A stretch of 18,192 nt of DNA from an uncultured Bacilli bacterium (GCA_947853365.1 CANTWQ010000080.1:1-18192), one strand, 5' to 3'. Shown: positions 7,416-15,996, numbered from the stretch's first letter. Notes: generated by a model not told the origin, from the letters alone. Numbers and translations are program-made.

Positions 7416-7444
7416 ATCATATAAAACGTTTGTCTATCTGTCAA
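7416..7444 (-). promoter_or_regulatory. strong promoter for the thioredoxin-like gene, inside the end of the upstream gene
   Basis: Minus strand: TTGACA (7439-7444, perfect), a 17-bp spacer, TATGAT (7416-7421). The -35 box is made from the last sense codons of the PLP-enzyme gene, whose stop codon (7434-7436) falls in the spacer. Transcription would start near 7409. Confidence 0.7.
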
Positions 7445-8681
7445 GTTCGTTTCTTTGACTATTCAAGTTTTCGATTGCTTGCATAATTCCTAAACGACCA
7501 TACTCATAAGTGATACTTCCTTGTTGGTAGGCAATGAATGGTTCACGTAATGGTCCATCACAAGATAATTCAATCGAGGAACCTTGGGTAAAGCAACCGG
7601 CGGCCATAATGATTTGATCGTTATATCCTGGCATATCGGCCGGTTGCGGTATGGCAAAGGAATCGATAGGAGATGCCATTTGAATTCCTTGACAATAACG
7701 AATTAAATCTTCGCGGTTATGGAAAATAATGTTTTGTACAATATCAGCACGTTCTTCTTTGTAAGAAGGCTCTACTTCATAACCCATTTGTTCTAATAAA
7801 TAACTGGTTAAAACGGCGGTTTTTAAACTGCTCGCAACGACACTTGGTGCTAGAAATAAGCCTTGTAAAAAAGATTTGTTAATGCCTAAGGTTGGTCCCA
7901 CTTCTCTTCCTTCCCCTGGAACCGTAAGGCGCTCGGCGGCAAGTTCCACCAAGTCATGCCGACCAGCAATATAGGCTCCGTTTGGCGCAATACCTCCCCC
8001 TAGGTTTTTGATAAGAGATCCAACCATCACATCGACTCCCACCTCTGTTGGCTCTTTGGTCGATACAAACTCACAGTAACAATTATCTACCATAATAATT
8101 ACATCTTTGTCGACTTCACGAATGACTTTGACAATTCTTTTGATTTTGTCCATCGTAATACTCTTTCTCGTAGAGTAGCCCTTGCTTCTTTGAATTTCGA
8201 TCAATTTTACTTTCTTTTGCTTTAAACGTTCTTGAATTTGTTTCTCATCGAAATCATTATCGATCAAATCAATTTGTTCATATTGCACGCCAAACGATTT
8301 TAAGGAACTAGGATTATCGACAATACCAATCACTTCATCTAAAGTATCATACGGTTTTCCGGTAATACTGAGTAGGGTATCTCCCGGTCTTAAATAAGCA
8401 AATAAGGCAACGGTTAATGCGTGGGTTCCTGAAATGAATTGGACACGGACTAGGGCATCTTCACTTCCCAATACTTGAGCGAATATTTTTTCAATGGTAT
8501 CTCTTCCGTAATCGTTATAACCATAACCCGTCGTCGAGGTAAAATGAGCATCACTCACACGATGATCATGAAAGGCTTTTAATACTTTTTCACTGTTATA
8601 TTGGGCAATTTTTTCAATTTTTTGAAATTGTGGTGCTAATTGTTTTTCGGCTTCTTCTACTTTTTTTCTTAATTCTTGCAT
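7434..8681 (-). CDS. YnbB/COG4100-type PLP enzyme (methionine gamma-lyase / aluminium resistance family)
   Basis: A 415-residue PLP-dependent fold-type I enzyme. The family is often annotated as cystathionine beta-lyase-like or aluminium-resistance protein; its physiological substrate is not settled. Visible signatures are the glycine-rich GYGYNDYGRDT near the N-terminus (52-62), SGTHALTVALFA (84-95) for cofactor phosphate binding, VDNCYCEF (198-205) with the pyridine-nitrogen aspartate D199, and GSLIKNLGGG (221-230) with K225 as the likely Schiff-base lysine. I start at the ATG at 8681, because AAGGA lies 7 nt upstream and the family begins there. A longer frame from 8723 overlaps the SDR gene. 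The SDR stop lies 16 nt upstream, so the two genes share a transcript. Cytoplasmic; length normal. Confidence 0.88.
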   Translation of the reverse strand: MQELRKKVEEAEKQLAPQFQKIEKIAQYNSEKVLKAFHDHRVSDAHFTSTTGYGYNDYGRDTIEKIFAQVLGSEDALVRVQFISGTHALTVALFAYLRPGDTLLSITGKPYDTLDEVIGIVDNPSSLKSFGVQYEQIDLIDNDFDEKQIQERLKQKKVKLIEIQRSKGYSTRKSITMDKIKRIVKVIREVDKDVIIMVDNCYCEFVSTKEPTEVGVDVMVGSLIKNLGGGIAPNGAYIAGRHDLVELAAERLTVPGEGREVGPTLGINKSFLQGLFLAPSVVASSLKTAVLTSYLLEQMGYEVEPSYKEERADIVQNIIFHNREDLIRYCQGIQMASPIDSFAIPQPADMPGYNDQIIMAAGCFTQGSSIELSCDGPLREPFIAYQQGSITYEYGRLGIMQAIENLNSQRNELDR

Positions 8682-8697
8682 TTTGTTTTCCTTCTTT

Positions 8698-9441
8698 CTA
8701 TGATTTGGTTCCACCATCGACACGAATGATGCTTTTGTTGATATAGCTAGCTTCCTTACTTGCCAAAAAATAAATCACGTTGGCAATTTCATCGGGTGTT
8801 GCAAACCGCTTTAAGAGAATAGACTTTATTTCTTCCTGTTTCCAAGCGGGATCTAAATTTTGATTCATTGGTGTATCTACCCAGCCTGGCGCGACGACAT
8901 TGACACGCACCCACGGGGCATAAACGGATGCTAGATTTTGCATCAGAGAATGGATTGCGGCTTTCGAGCAGTCATAATCTACACTTTCGGGATAAGGCGT
9001 ATCAATCCCATTGGTTGAAGACACAAGAATGATTTCCCCTTTTTGGGCGTTTTTCATATGCTCTCCGACTTCTCTACTTAATAAAAATGGGCCAATCACA
9101 TTGGTACTAAATACTTGGGCAAATTGCTCTTTTGTTTTTTCTTCCCACATCGTATCGAGCGCAATCGCGGCATTATTGACTAGTGTATCGATATGGCCAA
9201 ACTCTTGTAAACTTTCCTTCACCATTCTTTTGATATCCGTTTCTTTTTTTAAATCCGCTTGTTGTAATAAGACATGTACAGAGGTTTCTTCTTCTACTTT
9301 CTGTTTGATTTCTCTTGCTTTGGTTTCATTTTGATGATAATGTAGAATGATATCATAGTGATGTTTGGCAAACTTCCATACACAAGATGCCCCAATCCCA
9401 CTACTGGCGCCGGTAATCAAGACGACTTTATTTTGATGCAT
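8698..9441 (-). CDS. short-chain dehydrogenase/reductase (FabG-like SDR)
   Basis: A 247-residue classical SDR of normal length. TGASSGIG (10-17) binds the dinucleotide, NNAA (89-92) supports the central sheet, VSST (140-143) supplies the catalytic serine, and YDCSK (156-160) is the YxxxK pair. The C-terminal FLASKEASYINKSIIRVDGGTKS resembles the end of FabG enzymes. A histidine-rich stretch (HHYDIILHYH, 27-36) follows the first helix. It could be a 3-oxoacyl-ACP reductase or act on another carbonyl; with no fatty acid genes nearby, the specific substrate is open. GGAGG stands 7 nt before the ATG at 9441. It is the first gene of a transcript that includes the PLP enzyme. Confidence 0.9.
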   Translation of the reverse strand: MHQNKVVLITGASSGIGASCVWKFAKHHYDIILHYHQNETKAREIKQKVEEETSVHVLLQQADLKKETDIKRMVKESLQEFGHIDTLVNNAAIALDTMWEEKTKEQFAQVFSTNVIGPFLLSREVGEHMKNAQKGEIILVSSTNGIDTPYPESVDYDCSKAAIHSLMQNLASVYAPWVRVNVVAPGWVDTPMNQNLDPAWKQEEIKSILLKRFATPDEIANVIYFLASKEASYINKSIIRVDGGTKS

Positions 9442-9466
9442 ATGGCATCCTCCTTTTCTTTTTTCT

Positions 9467-9495
9467 ATTATACTGTATTTTTCTTTTTTTGACTA
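9467..9495 (-). promoter_or_regulatory. promoter for the SDR / PLP-enzyme operon
   Basis: Minus strand: TAGTCA (9490-9495), a 17-bp spacer, TATAAT (9467-9472, perfect). The leader is about 20 nt and contains the GGAGG site. Confidence 0.6.
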
Positions 9496-9519
9496 TTTGT
9501 CGTTTTTTATGGGTATCAT

Positions 9520-9547
9520 TTGCTTTTTCTTTTCCTTTGTTTATAAT
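9520..9547 (+). promoter_or_regulatory. promoter for the metallophosphoesterase gene
   Basis: Plus strand: TTGCTT (9520-9525), a 16-bp spacer, TATAAT (9542-9547, perfect), followed by AGAGGTG at 9560-9566. It diverges from the SDR promoter within the 135-bp gap; the two do not overlap. Confidence 0.5.
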
Positions 9548-9576
9548 AAAGTAGTGATAAGAGGTGAAATGTCGTT

Positions 9577-10623
9577 ATGCGATTGATTCATTATTTATTA
9601 TTTTTACCACTCACTTTTCTTGGTGCATATTATCTGAAACGAAAACTCATTTTATTGTTTCCCCGTCTAAAGCAAAAGAAATGGACGATTGGTTACTACC
9701 TATTTTTGCTTATTATTTTGGCGCTTTCTGTTTGTCTTCTGAATGGTTTTGCTATTGTTTTCTTGTATGCCATTTTATTTTATGTTTGTTTTGATCTCAT
9801 CTTTTTTCTGTTTCGAAAATTACACTTACAAGGACTTGTTTCCTTTTTAGAAAAAATCTACCAAAAAGGGCTTACTTGTTTTCTTCTCTCCATTGTTGTT
9901 GTCATCCTCGGTTTTTTCATCATGCATCATCCTGTCGTTGTAGAACTTTCTTACCAAATTGATAAACCTTTGGCAGAAGATTTACAGATTGCGATGCTTT
10001 CAGATTTACACTTAGGTACTGGAACAAACGAAAGTGATTTACAATATATTTACGATTTGATTGACAGTAGAAAAGTTGATTTGTTCGTACTGGTCGGAGA
10101 TATTTTTGACGAGCAGACGAAGGATTCCCTACGCCAAGCATTTCTAGATGTTTTTCGCAATTTAAAAACCACTTACGGCATATTTTATGTCGAAGGGAAT
10201 CATGATCTATTCGAGCCAGAGGAAATGGATTTACTCCATGATGCAAATATCTATCCTTTACATGATGAAGTTTTACTAATTGACAATCGTTTCTATCTCG
10301 TTGGGCGAAGTGATCCAGCATCTGAGGAACAAGCTCCCTTTTCTTTTTTAACGAAACAAGTAAATTCTCAGTTGCCGATTATTTTTTTAACGCACCGTCC
10401 ACGGGAACAAAAAGAAGCCGTGGAAGCCCACTTTGACTTACAATTATCTGGACATACTCATGCTGGACAGTTATTTCCTCTAGGCTTATTTCTTCCTTAT
10501 GGAAGTCGGCAAATGGATACATTTTATACTTATGTTTCTTCTGGTTATGGCGCATGGGGGATTCCTATTCGCACTTCTGGTCGAAGCGAAATTGTCTTTA
10601 TTACATTACAAGGAAACAAGTAA
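9577..10623 (+). CDS. membrane-anchored metallophosphoesterase (YkuE/YaeI-like)
   Basis: A 348-residue protein with about four N-terminal hydrophobic segments (about 5-22, 38-56, 58-78 and 100-117), then a calcineurin-like phosphoesterase domain with all metal-binding motifs: SDLHLG (142-147; D143, H145), VGDIFDE (173-179; D175), GNHD (207-210), THRP (272-275; H273) and SGHTHAGQ (291-298; H293, H295). Relatives act on phosphodiester or lipid-linked substrates at the membrane; the substrate here is not known. AGAGGTG lies 10 nt before the ATG at 9577. An earlier ATG at 9569 opens only a five-codon frame. The gene is monocistronic and converges on the helicase operon with a 6-nt gap and no strong terminator in between. 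Confidence 0.85.
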   Translation: MRLIHYLLFLPLTFLGAYYLKRKLILLFPRLKQKKWTIGYYLFLLIILALSVCLLNGFAIVFLYAILFYVCFDLIFFLFRKLHLQGLVSFLEKIYQKGLTCFLLSIVVVILGFFIMHHPVVVELSYQIDKPLAEDLQIAMLSDLHLGTGTNESDLQYIYDLIDSRKVDLFVLVGDIFDEQTKDSLRQAFLDVFRNLKTTYGIFYVEGNHDLFEPEEMDLLHDANIYPLHDEVLLIDNRFYLVGRSDPASEEQAPFSFLTKQVNSQLPIIFLTHRPREQKEAVEAHFDLQLSGHTHAGQLFPLGLFLPYGSRQMDTFYTYVSSGYGAWGIPIRTSGRSEIVFITLQGNK

Positions 10624-10629
10624 GTATAT

Positions 10630-10869
10630 TTACCGTTTCATCTCATGATAATAACGATATTCCGCGATGGTCGATGCCAATTCTTCCAAATCTAAAGCAT
10701 CTATTTCTTCTTGTTGTATCGTCCGTTCTATTGCCAAAAGCAAGCTCTCCATTGTCGGATATTGACGATAGTCCACATGATATTTTTCTAGTATCTCAAT
10801 CTCTAAATCAGATAGATAAAGTCCATTTTCTCTGGTTTTATGCATTCTTTTTGCAATATCTTCAAACAT
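10630..10869 (-). CDS. small uncharacterised protein, last gene of the TerB-BrxD-helicase operon
   Basis: A 79-residue, mostly helical, acidic protein (MFEDIAKRMH start) ending in ALDLEELASTIAEYRYYHEMKR-like sequence rich in Glu and Tyr. I do not recognise it. The ATG at 10869 comes one nucleotide after the helicase stop codon, and GAGGTG formed by the last helicase codons is its ribosome site. This decides against the upstream ATG at 10881 and shows translational coupling. The coupling suggests a fourth subunit or small regulator of the module (inference). No metal-binding motif, membrane segment or signal peptide is seen. Confidence 0.65.
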   Translation of the reverse strand: MFEDIAKRMHKTRENGLYLSDLEIEILEKYHVDYRQYPTMESLLLAIERTIQQEEIDALDLEELASTIAEYRYYHEMKR

Positions 10870-10870
10870 T

Positions 10871-13021
10871 TTACACCTCACTGAGATCTAAATTTTTCTG
10901 CATTTGTTGAATTTCAATATAATCCTGTTGGTAGTGTTTCTTTAATAAAGATTTTGGAACATACTGGATATTTTTTTCTTGGATGGTCATATCTCCTACG
11001 TCCAACGCTTCCGGAAGAATTGTTTCCGTTTGAATCGTTTTTAATACCTCAAGCAACTGAGGATAGCTAATTTCTTGATCGATATGAATGAAAAGAGAAA
11101 TCCGATTTCTACTTTCCACATGACATGAGATATGATGATGATGTAACATATGTTCCAAAGTTTTTAAAGATTTGGTTCCCATAAAAGGAAAGATTGCATA
11201 GCAATGATCAGATAACAATACAATTCCTTTTTGATCGAGTTTGGCACGTTGAAAAATGCGTTTACTATTTAAAAAACGTTCTTTCGCATTGGCTTGCAAA
11301 TAAGGATAGTCTTTCTCACTAGATAAAATTTCTTTCATCTTTTTTAGAACCTTGGTATGGATGATTACTTCATCGTCTCCTTCCCAATAACTTTTAGAAA
11401 TCCCTTTGATTGGTTTTACGAAGATTTGCCGTTCGGGAACATCCACTTCTATCACTTTCCAACTACTGCCCGCTAAAATGAGCGTTTCTCCAGCTGGAAC
11501 GCTTTTATTTATGGTGCCAATTTCACGACTTTCATAACGTACAGAATATTCTATCTCATTTTCAAAGACAGTTAAAAATTGGTAACGTGAGACCGTCTTT
11601 TCCCCTTCGATTCCAACCAGCAAATTTCCTTCTTCGTCTTGTTCGATTTGCTCGATCGCAATAAGATAACGCAGTAATATCTTATAATCTTCTTGACTGA
11701 TGTTTTGAAATGGGGATAGAGTCAATACAGTCTCTGCCAATTCCCGAGGAGTCATGCTACCACGTGATGTTAAGATACACATTGTTTGGTGATAAAGAAG
11801 TGGATATGGCAATATTGCTTCTTGCAGTGGTTCGATCCATTTGTCTTTGGTATAGAGTTCTATTAAAGCCATACATAAAATGATATCCCAATCTATTTGT
11901 ATATAAAATTCTGCATTCTTTTGTTCGGTGTTATCATTTTCCTGTTTCTGAAAAAGAAAAAACATTTCACTGATTCCAGTTTTACGGCCACTTCTCCCAA
12001 GACGTTGGACGAAACTAGATACGGAATAAGGAGTTCCAGCTTCGATAATGCGTTCCAAGGCGCCAACATCGATTCCTAATTCAAGCGTAACCGTCGCTCC
12101 AATCACATTTTTTACTTCTTTATTTTTCATTTGATGTTCGGCATATTCTCTTAAGCCGCCCGAGACATTTCCGTGATGGGCATAATAAATATCTGGTGTT
12201 TTCTTGCGATGGGCCAGTAATTTTAGGTGCGCAATATTTAATTCTACTTGACTACGACTATTGGCAAAAATGATCGATCGTTTTCCTAAAGATAAATCGT
12301 ATAATTTTTCATAGAACTCATTTTCTGTTTTGGCATTATCGACAGCAAGATGAATGATCCTTTTTTCTCCTGTTACTTCCGGAACTACACAAGGATAGGG
12401 ACTTCCTTTCGCTAACCACTCTCCTACTTGCTCTGGATTGCCAATGGTTGCAGATAAGCCGACACGTCGTGGAGAAATTCCTATCAGACGTTCGAGACGT
12501 TGCAATAGACAAAGTAATTGAATACCACGATTTTCTCCAACAAAATAATGGACTTCATCAATAATGATGTAACGTAAATCCGAAAACAATTGGATTGCTT
12601 CTTGCTTACGAAAAGTTAACATTGATTCTAAAGATTCGGGTGTAATTTGTAAAATGCCTTTGGGATTTTTACGTAACTTATTTTTATGACTATCCGCAAC
12701 ATCCCCATGCCACTTATAAACTGGCATGTCTGTTTCTACTAAAAGATCTCTGATTCGTTCAAATTGATCATTGATCAGTGCTTTTAAAGGACTGATATAA
12801 AGTACTCCTACCGTCTGTGATGGATGGTTATAAAGATCTGTTAAAATAGGAAGAAAGGCCGCTTCGGTTTTCCCACTGGCCGTTCCACTACAAAGCAACA
12901 AATGATTCGCTGTATTTAAAATGATATCGATACTAGCAACCTGGATTTCCCGTAATTCTTCCCAGCGGTTTTTATAAATATAATCTTGAATCGGTGGCGC
13001 TAAACGTGAAAAGGCATTCAT
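10871..13021 (-). CDS. Lhr-like (BrxHI-like) superfamily II DEAD/DEAH-type helicase
   Basis: A 716-residue ATP-dependent nucleic-acid helicase or translocase. The motifs are in order: Q-motif region REIQ (24-27), motif I SGTASGKTEA (45-54), Ia ISPLKALINDQ (76-86), Ib TPES (127-130), II DEVH (155-158), III SAT (190-192), IV IIFANSR (250-256), V GATVTLELGIDVG (308-320) and VI QRLGRSGR (339-346). A C-terminal region of about 350 residues follows, as in Lhr-related proteins, but shorter than in full-length Lhr (about 1,400-1,500). The BREX type 2 helicase BrxHI is Lhr-like and sits beside BrxD; the same neighbour is found here. Its ATG overlaps the stop of the ATPase gene (ATGA) and lacks a clear ribosome site of its own, so it depends on translational coupling. 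Confidence 0.88.
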   Translation of the reverse strand: MNAFSRLAPPIQDYIYKNRWEELREIQVASIDIILNTANHLLLCSGTASGKTEAAFLPILTDLYNHPSQTVGVLYISPLKALINDQFERIRDLLVETDMPVYKWHGDVADSHKNKLRKNPKGILQITPESLESMLTFRKQEAIQLFSDLRYIIIDEVHYFVGENRGIQLLCLLQRLERLIGISPRRVGLSATIGNPEQVGEWLAKGSPYPCVVPEVTGEKRIIHLAVDNAKTENEFYEKLYDLSLGKRSIIFANSRSQVELNIAHLKLLAHRKKTPDIYYAHHGNVSGGLREYAEHQMKNKEVKNVIGATVTLELGIDVGALERIIEAGTPYSVSSFVQRLGRSGRKTGISEMFFLFQKQENDNTEQKNAEFYIQIDWDIILCMALIELYTKDKWIEPLQEAILPYPLLYHQTMCILTSRGSMTPRELAETVLTLSPFQNISQEDYKILLRYLIAIEQIEQDEEGNLLVGIEGEKTVSRYQFLTVFENEIEYSVRYESREIGTINKSVPAGETLILAGSSWKVIEVDVPERQIFVKPIKGISKSYWEGDDEVIIHTKVLKKMKEILSSEKDYPYLQANAKERFLNSKRIFQRAKLDQKGIVLLSDHCYAIFPFMGTKSLKTLEHMLHHHHISCHVESRNRISLFIHIDQEISYPQLLEVLKTIQTETILPEALDVGDMTIQEKNIQYVPKSLLKKHYQQDYIEIQQMQKNLDLSEV

Positions 13022-14331
13022 AGTTCAAAACTCGCGAAAGCATCGGAAGTCGTTTCGTCTTCTCTTTTGGCAGATTGAAACTGGTCGCTTTCGATGATCG
13101 ACAATAGATTTTTCTCGGGATATTGATATAGGGTATTTAACAGTTCGATAAAATCACGAATCATTTCTCGGGGTGTAATATTGGTCGTTGCGCCAACACG
13201 ACTAAATTCAATCTTTACAAATGCAATCAATTCTTGTTCGGTGATTTTTCGTGGATAATCATATAAATCGGCATGAATATCGGTTAATTTTTCCACTAAT
13301 ATTGTCATTTCGGTGGGAGTCAAAGGTTTTAGACGAATGATCGGAGCTAAGAAGTCGCGGGCATTGGGATCGGCAAAGCGACTATCTTCCAATCGCGATT
13401 TTAATGCTTCATAACTGAATATTCCTCTTCTTGCATCTTCGACACATTGTGGTGTTCCACTCATAATCATTCCTAGATAATGTGCTTTTCCTTGCAAAAT
13501 ATCATTGTACATCGTTAGGATTTTTTCATAATTATTTTGTCTCGCAACCGAAGTTGGTATTTTATAAAGATTTACTAATTCATCTATCAGAAGAAGCATT
13601 CCTTTATATCCGGCTTTCACTAAAAAGATCGTCAACAATTTGACATAATCATACCAGTTATCATCGGTAATAATCATATTGACTCCTAAAACTTCCCTAC
13701 ATTCACTTTTGGTTTGAAATTCTCCTCTTAACCATTTCAATACATTATTTTTCTTCTCTTCATCCCCTTCTTTATATCCAATCCAATATTGATGAATCAT
13801 TTTGGCAAAGTCAAAGCCATGCACCATTCCTTCGATCTGACTTACCACTTCATATATTTTGGTTTCGACTTGAGAAGTGAAATTTTCATCCATCGGCGAG
13901 ATATGAAGCTCGGTGATGACATTGCTTTGAATACTGGAAATCCATCGTTCTAAAATTAACGGTAAGGCGCCCCCATCGGGTTTGGTTTTGGTTGATAAGT
14001 TTTGAATCAGTTCACGATAGGTGGCAAGTCCTTGTCCTTTGGTTCCCGTTAATCTTCTTTCAGGAGATAAATCAGCATCCATGACCACAAAACCTTTGTC
14101 CATCACATAATTACGGATGGTTTGCAACAAGAAACTCTTTCCACTTCCATATTTACCAACGATAAAACGAAAAGTGGCTCCTCCCTCTTCGATGATTTTG
14201 GCATCGTTCAATAAAGCGTTAATTTCCTGTTCCCGACCAACCGCAATATAACCAAGGCCTGTTCGTGGAACGACCCCTCCTTTTAGAGAATTTAATAAAA
14301 TCGTGGCAATTCGTTTTGGTATTTTTGGCAT
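13018..14331 (-). CDS. BrxD-like P-loop ATPase (DUF2791, BREX-type ATP-binding domain)
   Basis: A 437-residue AAA-like ATPase. Walker A is GKYGSGKSF (59-67) and Walker B is LLLIDEL (246-252; D250, E251). The family stretch MDADLSPERRLTGTKGQG (84-101) and the following TYREL and PDGGALP are typical of DUF2791. MIMSGTPQ (288-295) resembles a sensor-1 strand, and ITPREMIRDFIELLN (385-399) a C-terminal lid. Family members include BrxD of BREX type 2 phage defence and ATPases of TerB-linked DNA-processing clusters. GGAGG lies about 10 nt before the ATG, inside the end of the TerB gene (gap 2 nt). It most likely powers or loads the adjacent helicase (inference). The family call is strong. The biological role, defence or DNA maintenance, is open. 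Confidence 0.85.
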   Translation of the reverse strand: MPKIPKRIATILLNSLKGGVVPRTGLGYIAVGREQEINALLNDAKIIEEGGATFRFIVGKYGSGKSFLLQTIRNYVMDKGFVVMDADLSPERRLTGTKGQGLATYRELIQNLSTKTKPDGGALPLILERWISSIQSNVITELHISPMDENFTSQVETKIYEVVSQIEGMVHGFDFAKMIHQYWIGYKEGDEEKKNNVLKWLRGEFQTKSECREVLGVNMIITDDNWYDYVKLLTIFLVKAGYKGMLLLIDELVNLYKIPTSVARQNNYEKILTMYNDILQGKAHYLGMIMSGTPQCVEDARRGIFSYEALKSRLEDSRFADPNARDFLAPIIRLKPLTPTEMTILVEKLTDIHADLYDYPRKITEQELIAFVKIEFSRVGATTNITPREMIRDFIELLNTLYQYPEKNLLSIIESDQFQSAKREDETTSDAFASFEL

Positions 14332-14333
14332 AA

Positions 14334-15971
14334 TTATTTTTCCTCCATTTCTTTGGCCATTTCTTCCTTGTACTCTGGATAGACTTGTATGCTTTCATTC
14401 TCAAATAACAGATTATCTCCGATATAATCCAAAGCTTTCAAGTTGATGGCTTCCATTAAAACCTCTAACATCGTTTGGTTTTCCATTGCCCATTGTTCTA
14501 AATCCAGACGTGATTGTTTCTTTAAAATTTTTTGAATCAATGTTTTTTCCAAATCAGTAAATGTTTTTAAAAGGCCTGTAAAGCCCATTTCTACCACACT
14601 TTCCTGTTCGGGAATCAGCTCTACTTTCAAAGATGTTTCCTTCTCCTCCCACAAAGATAGTTGCTCTTCACGTTCCTCTTCCACTACTAATTTTTCTTGC
14701 ATACGTGCGGCGGATTGTCTAATTTCGTCAAAAAGATTCGCATCAATTGCAATTTGGGTTTTTCTTTTTTCTCGAACCTGTTGTTTGATTCGTTCCGATT
14801 CTTCTTTTAAAACTTGATCAATCGTATCATCAATGATTGTAAAAAAAGGACCATTTAAGATATAACGTTTCACAGCAGGAGACAGTTTGGCATTTTGAAT
14901 TTGATGAAGGTTTATGTTTAGCTTATATTTGAACTTGGTGCGGATTCTAAGATGGGCCTCCACTTCTTTTAATAGGCAGCCAATAAAAAGATGTGTATCT
15001 TTGTTATCGTAGTAGTAGGATGTTACCCAGTTGTTAGCAGTAAATTCGTAAGTTTCTATTGGGGAAAAGAACGTTTTTCCTTTGATTTTTCTTCTTGTTT
15101 CGACATAAGGCAACGCATAAAAAAGATGATACGGCATTGTAACTTTGGTTCCTAAAATGAGTGAATGAAAATTGATATGTTCCTTTGTCATATCTTCTTC
15201 TAATGCCTCTAACACCGGTGGAACGACTTTTTCCAAAAGATAAGCAAAAGGGCTTGTCAAAAACTTACTTCGAGATAGTTTATAACTAGATAAATGATTC
15301 AAGTAGGACAATATTTGATGATAATCTTTTTGATAGATTTTTTGCTTGTCATTTCGGAAACGATTGGCTTCCGGTGAAATCAATTCTAGATCTTCTTCTG
15401 TTACCTCTCGCTGATAGTTAATCACGAAGTCCTTTAAAATGTTCAATAGCATTTGTTTTAAATAGGCACTCTCTTCTTCCATTTGGGATTGATATTTTTT
15501 TATGATTGTTTTTAATTCTTGATAAGCCTCTTCTTCGGTTGAAAAGCCTATGAGATTGATAATTTCACAAGCATAAAGGATGATATAGGCACTAGGAATT
15601 TTAGGATATTCCTTTTTTCTAATTTTGGTTCGCCAAGTAAAATATGTCCGAAGCTCTGGATTTTGTAAATATTCATATCCCCAATAATAGGTATATCCAG
15701 GTGGGACAATATAAGGGTAATCATCTTCCACATCTTGCATGAACTTTGCTTGGGCAACAAAGATATAACCATGAAGATTATTATATTCTTCAAAGCTAAT
15801 ATCTGGATCATAATAAAAATGCCTAGCAATATCACGAAGTTTTCGAAGGCGTGATTGTATTTCTTTTTCTTTGATGTTGATATTGGAAGCATATTGAATT
15901 TTTTCTGCTTGATATTGAGGGTGTTTTAAATTTTCTGTTATTTTTCTTAAAGTTTCTTCTTTTGATAACAT
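14334..15971 (-). CDS. TerB_N / TerB_C domain protein, first gene of the operon
   Basis: A 545-residue protein. The N-terminal TerB_N-like region holds PPGYTYYWGYEYLQNPELRT (90-109), YFTWRTKIRK (110-119) and SAYIILYACEIINLIGF (127-143), the pattern of this domain. A helical middle is followed by a long charged, Glu/Arg/Lys-rich segment (about 386-450), probably coiled coil. TerB_C lies at 475-540 with LMEAINLKALDYIGDNLL (505-522). TerB-type domains occur in tellurite and stress systems and have been linked in comparative genomics to helicase- and ATPase-containing DNA-processing clusters. I start at the ATG at 15971, because AGGAGG lies about 7 nt upstream. The ATG at 15992 would lie at or before the predicted transcription start. 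It is probably the scaffold or sensor subunit (inference). Confidence 0.8.
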   Translation of the reverse strand: MLSKEETLRKITENLKHPQYQAEKIQYASNINIKEKEIQSRLRKLRDIARHFYYDPDISFEEYNNLHGYIFVAQAKFMQDVEDDYPYIVPPGYTYYWGYEYLQNPELRTYFTWRTKIRKKEYPKIPSAYIILYACEIINLIGFSTEEEAYQELKTIIKKYQSQMEEESAYLKQMLLNILKDFVINYQREVTEEDLELISPEANRFRNDKQKIYQKDYHQILSYLNHLSSYKLSRSKFLTSPFAYLLEKVVPPVLEALEEDMTKEHINFHSLILGTKVTMPYHLFYALPYVETRRKIKGKTFFSPIETYEFTANNWVTSYYYDNKDTHLFIGCLLKEVEAHLRIRTKFKYKLNINLHQIQNAKLSPAVKRYILNGPFFTIIDDTIDQVLKEESERIKQQVREKRKTQIAIDANLFDEIRQSAARMQEKLVVEEEREEQLSLWEEKETSLKVELIPEQESVVEMGFTGLLKTFTDLEKTLIQKILKKQSRLDLEQWAMENQTMLEVLMEAINLKALDYIGDNLLFENESIQVYPEYKEEMAKEMEEK

Positions 15972-15996
15972 AATATCCCTCCTATCGAACATTTAT

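Noticed and set aside
9920..10321. A 133-codon minus-strand open frame inside the metallophosphoesterase gene
   Set aside because: It is antisense to the conserved catalytic motifs of a well-supported gene and has no ribosome site.
10620..10635. A terminator between the convergent metallophosphoesterase and the 79-residue gene
   Set aside because: Only a 4-bp stem (GTAA/TTAC) can form and no T tract follows, so it is too weak to call.
10871..15971. A complete BREX system
   Set aside because: Only BrxD-like and BrxHI-like parts are seen. No PglX methylase, PglZ phosphatase, PglW/PglY or BrxA/BrxB/BrxC appears on either side within the window.
14334..15971. A tellurite-resistance (ter) operon
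   Set aside because: Only the TerB_N/TerB_C domains are present. There is no TerC, TerD or TerY-like gene nearby, and the partners are a helicase and an ATPase.
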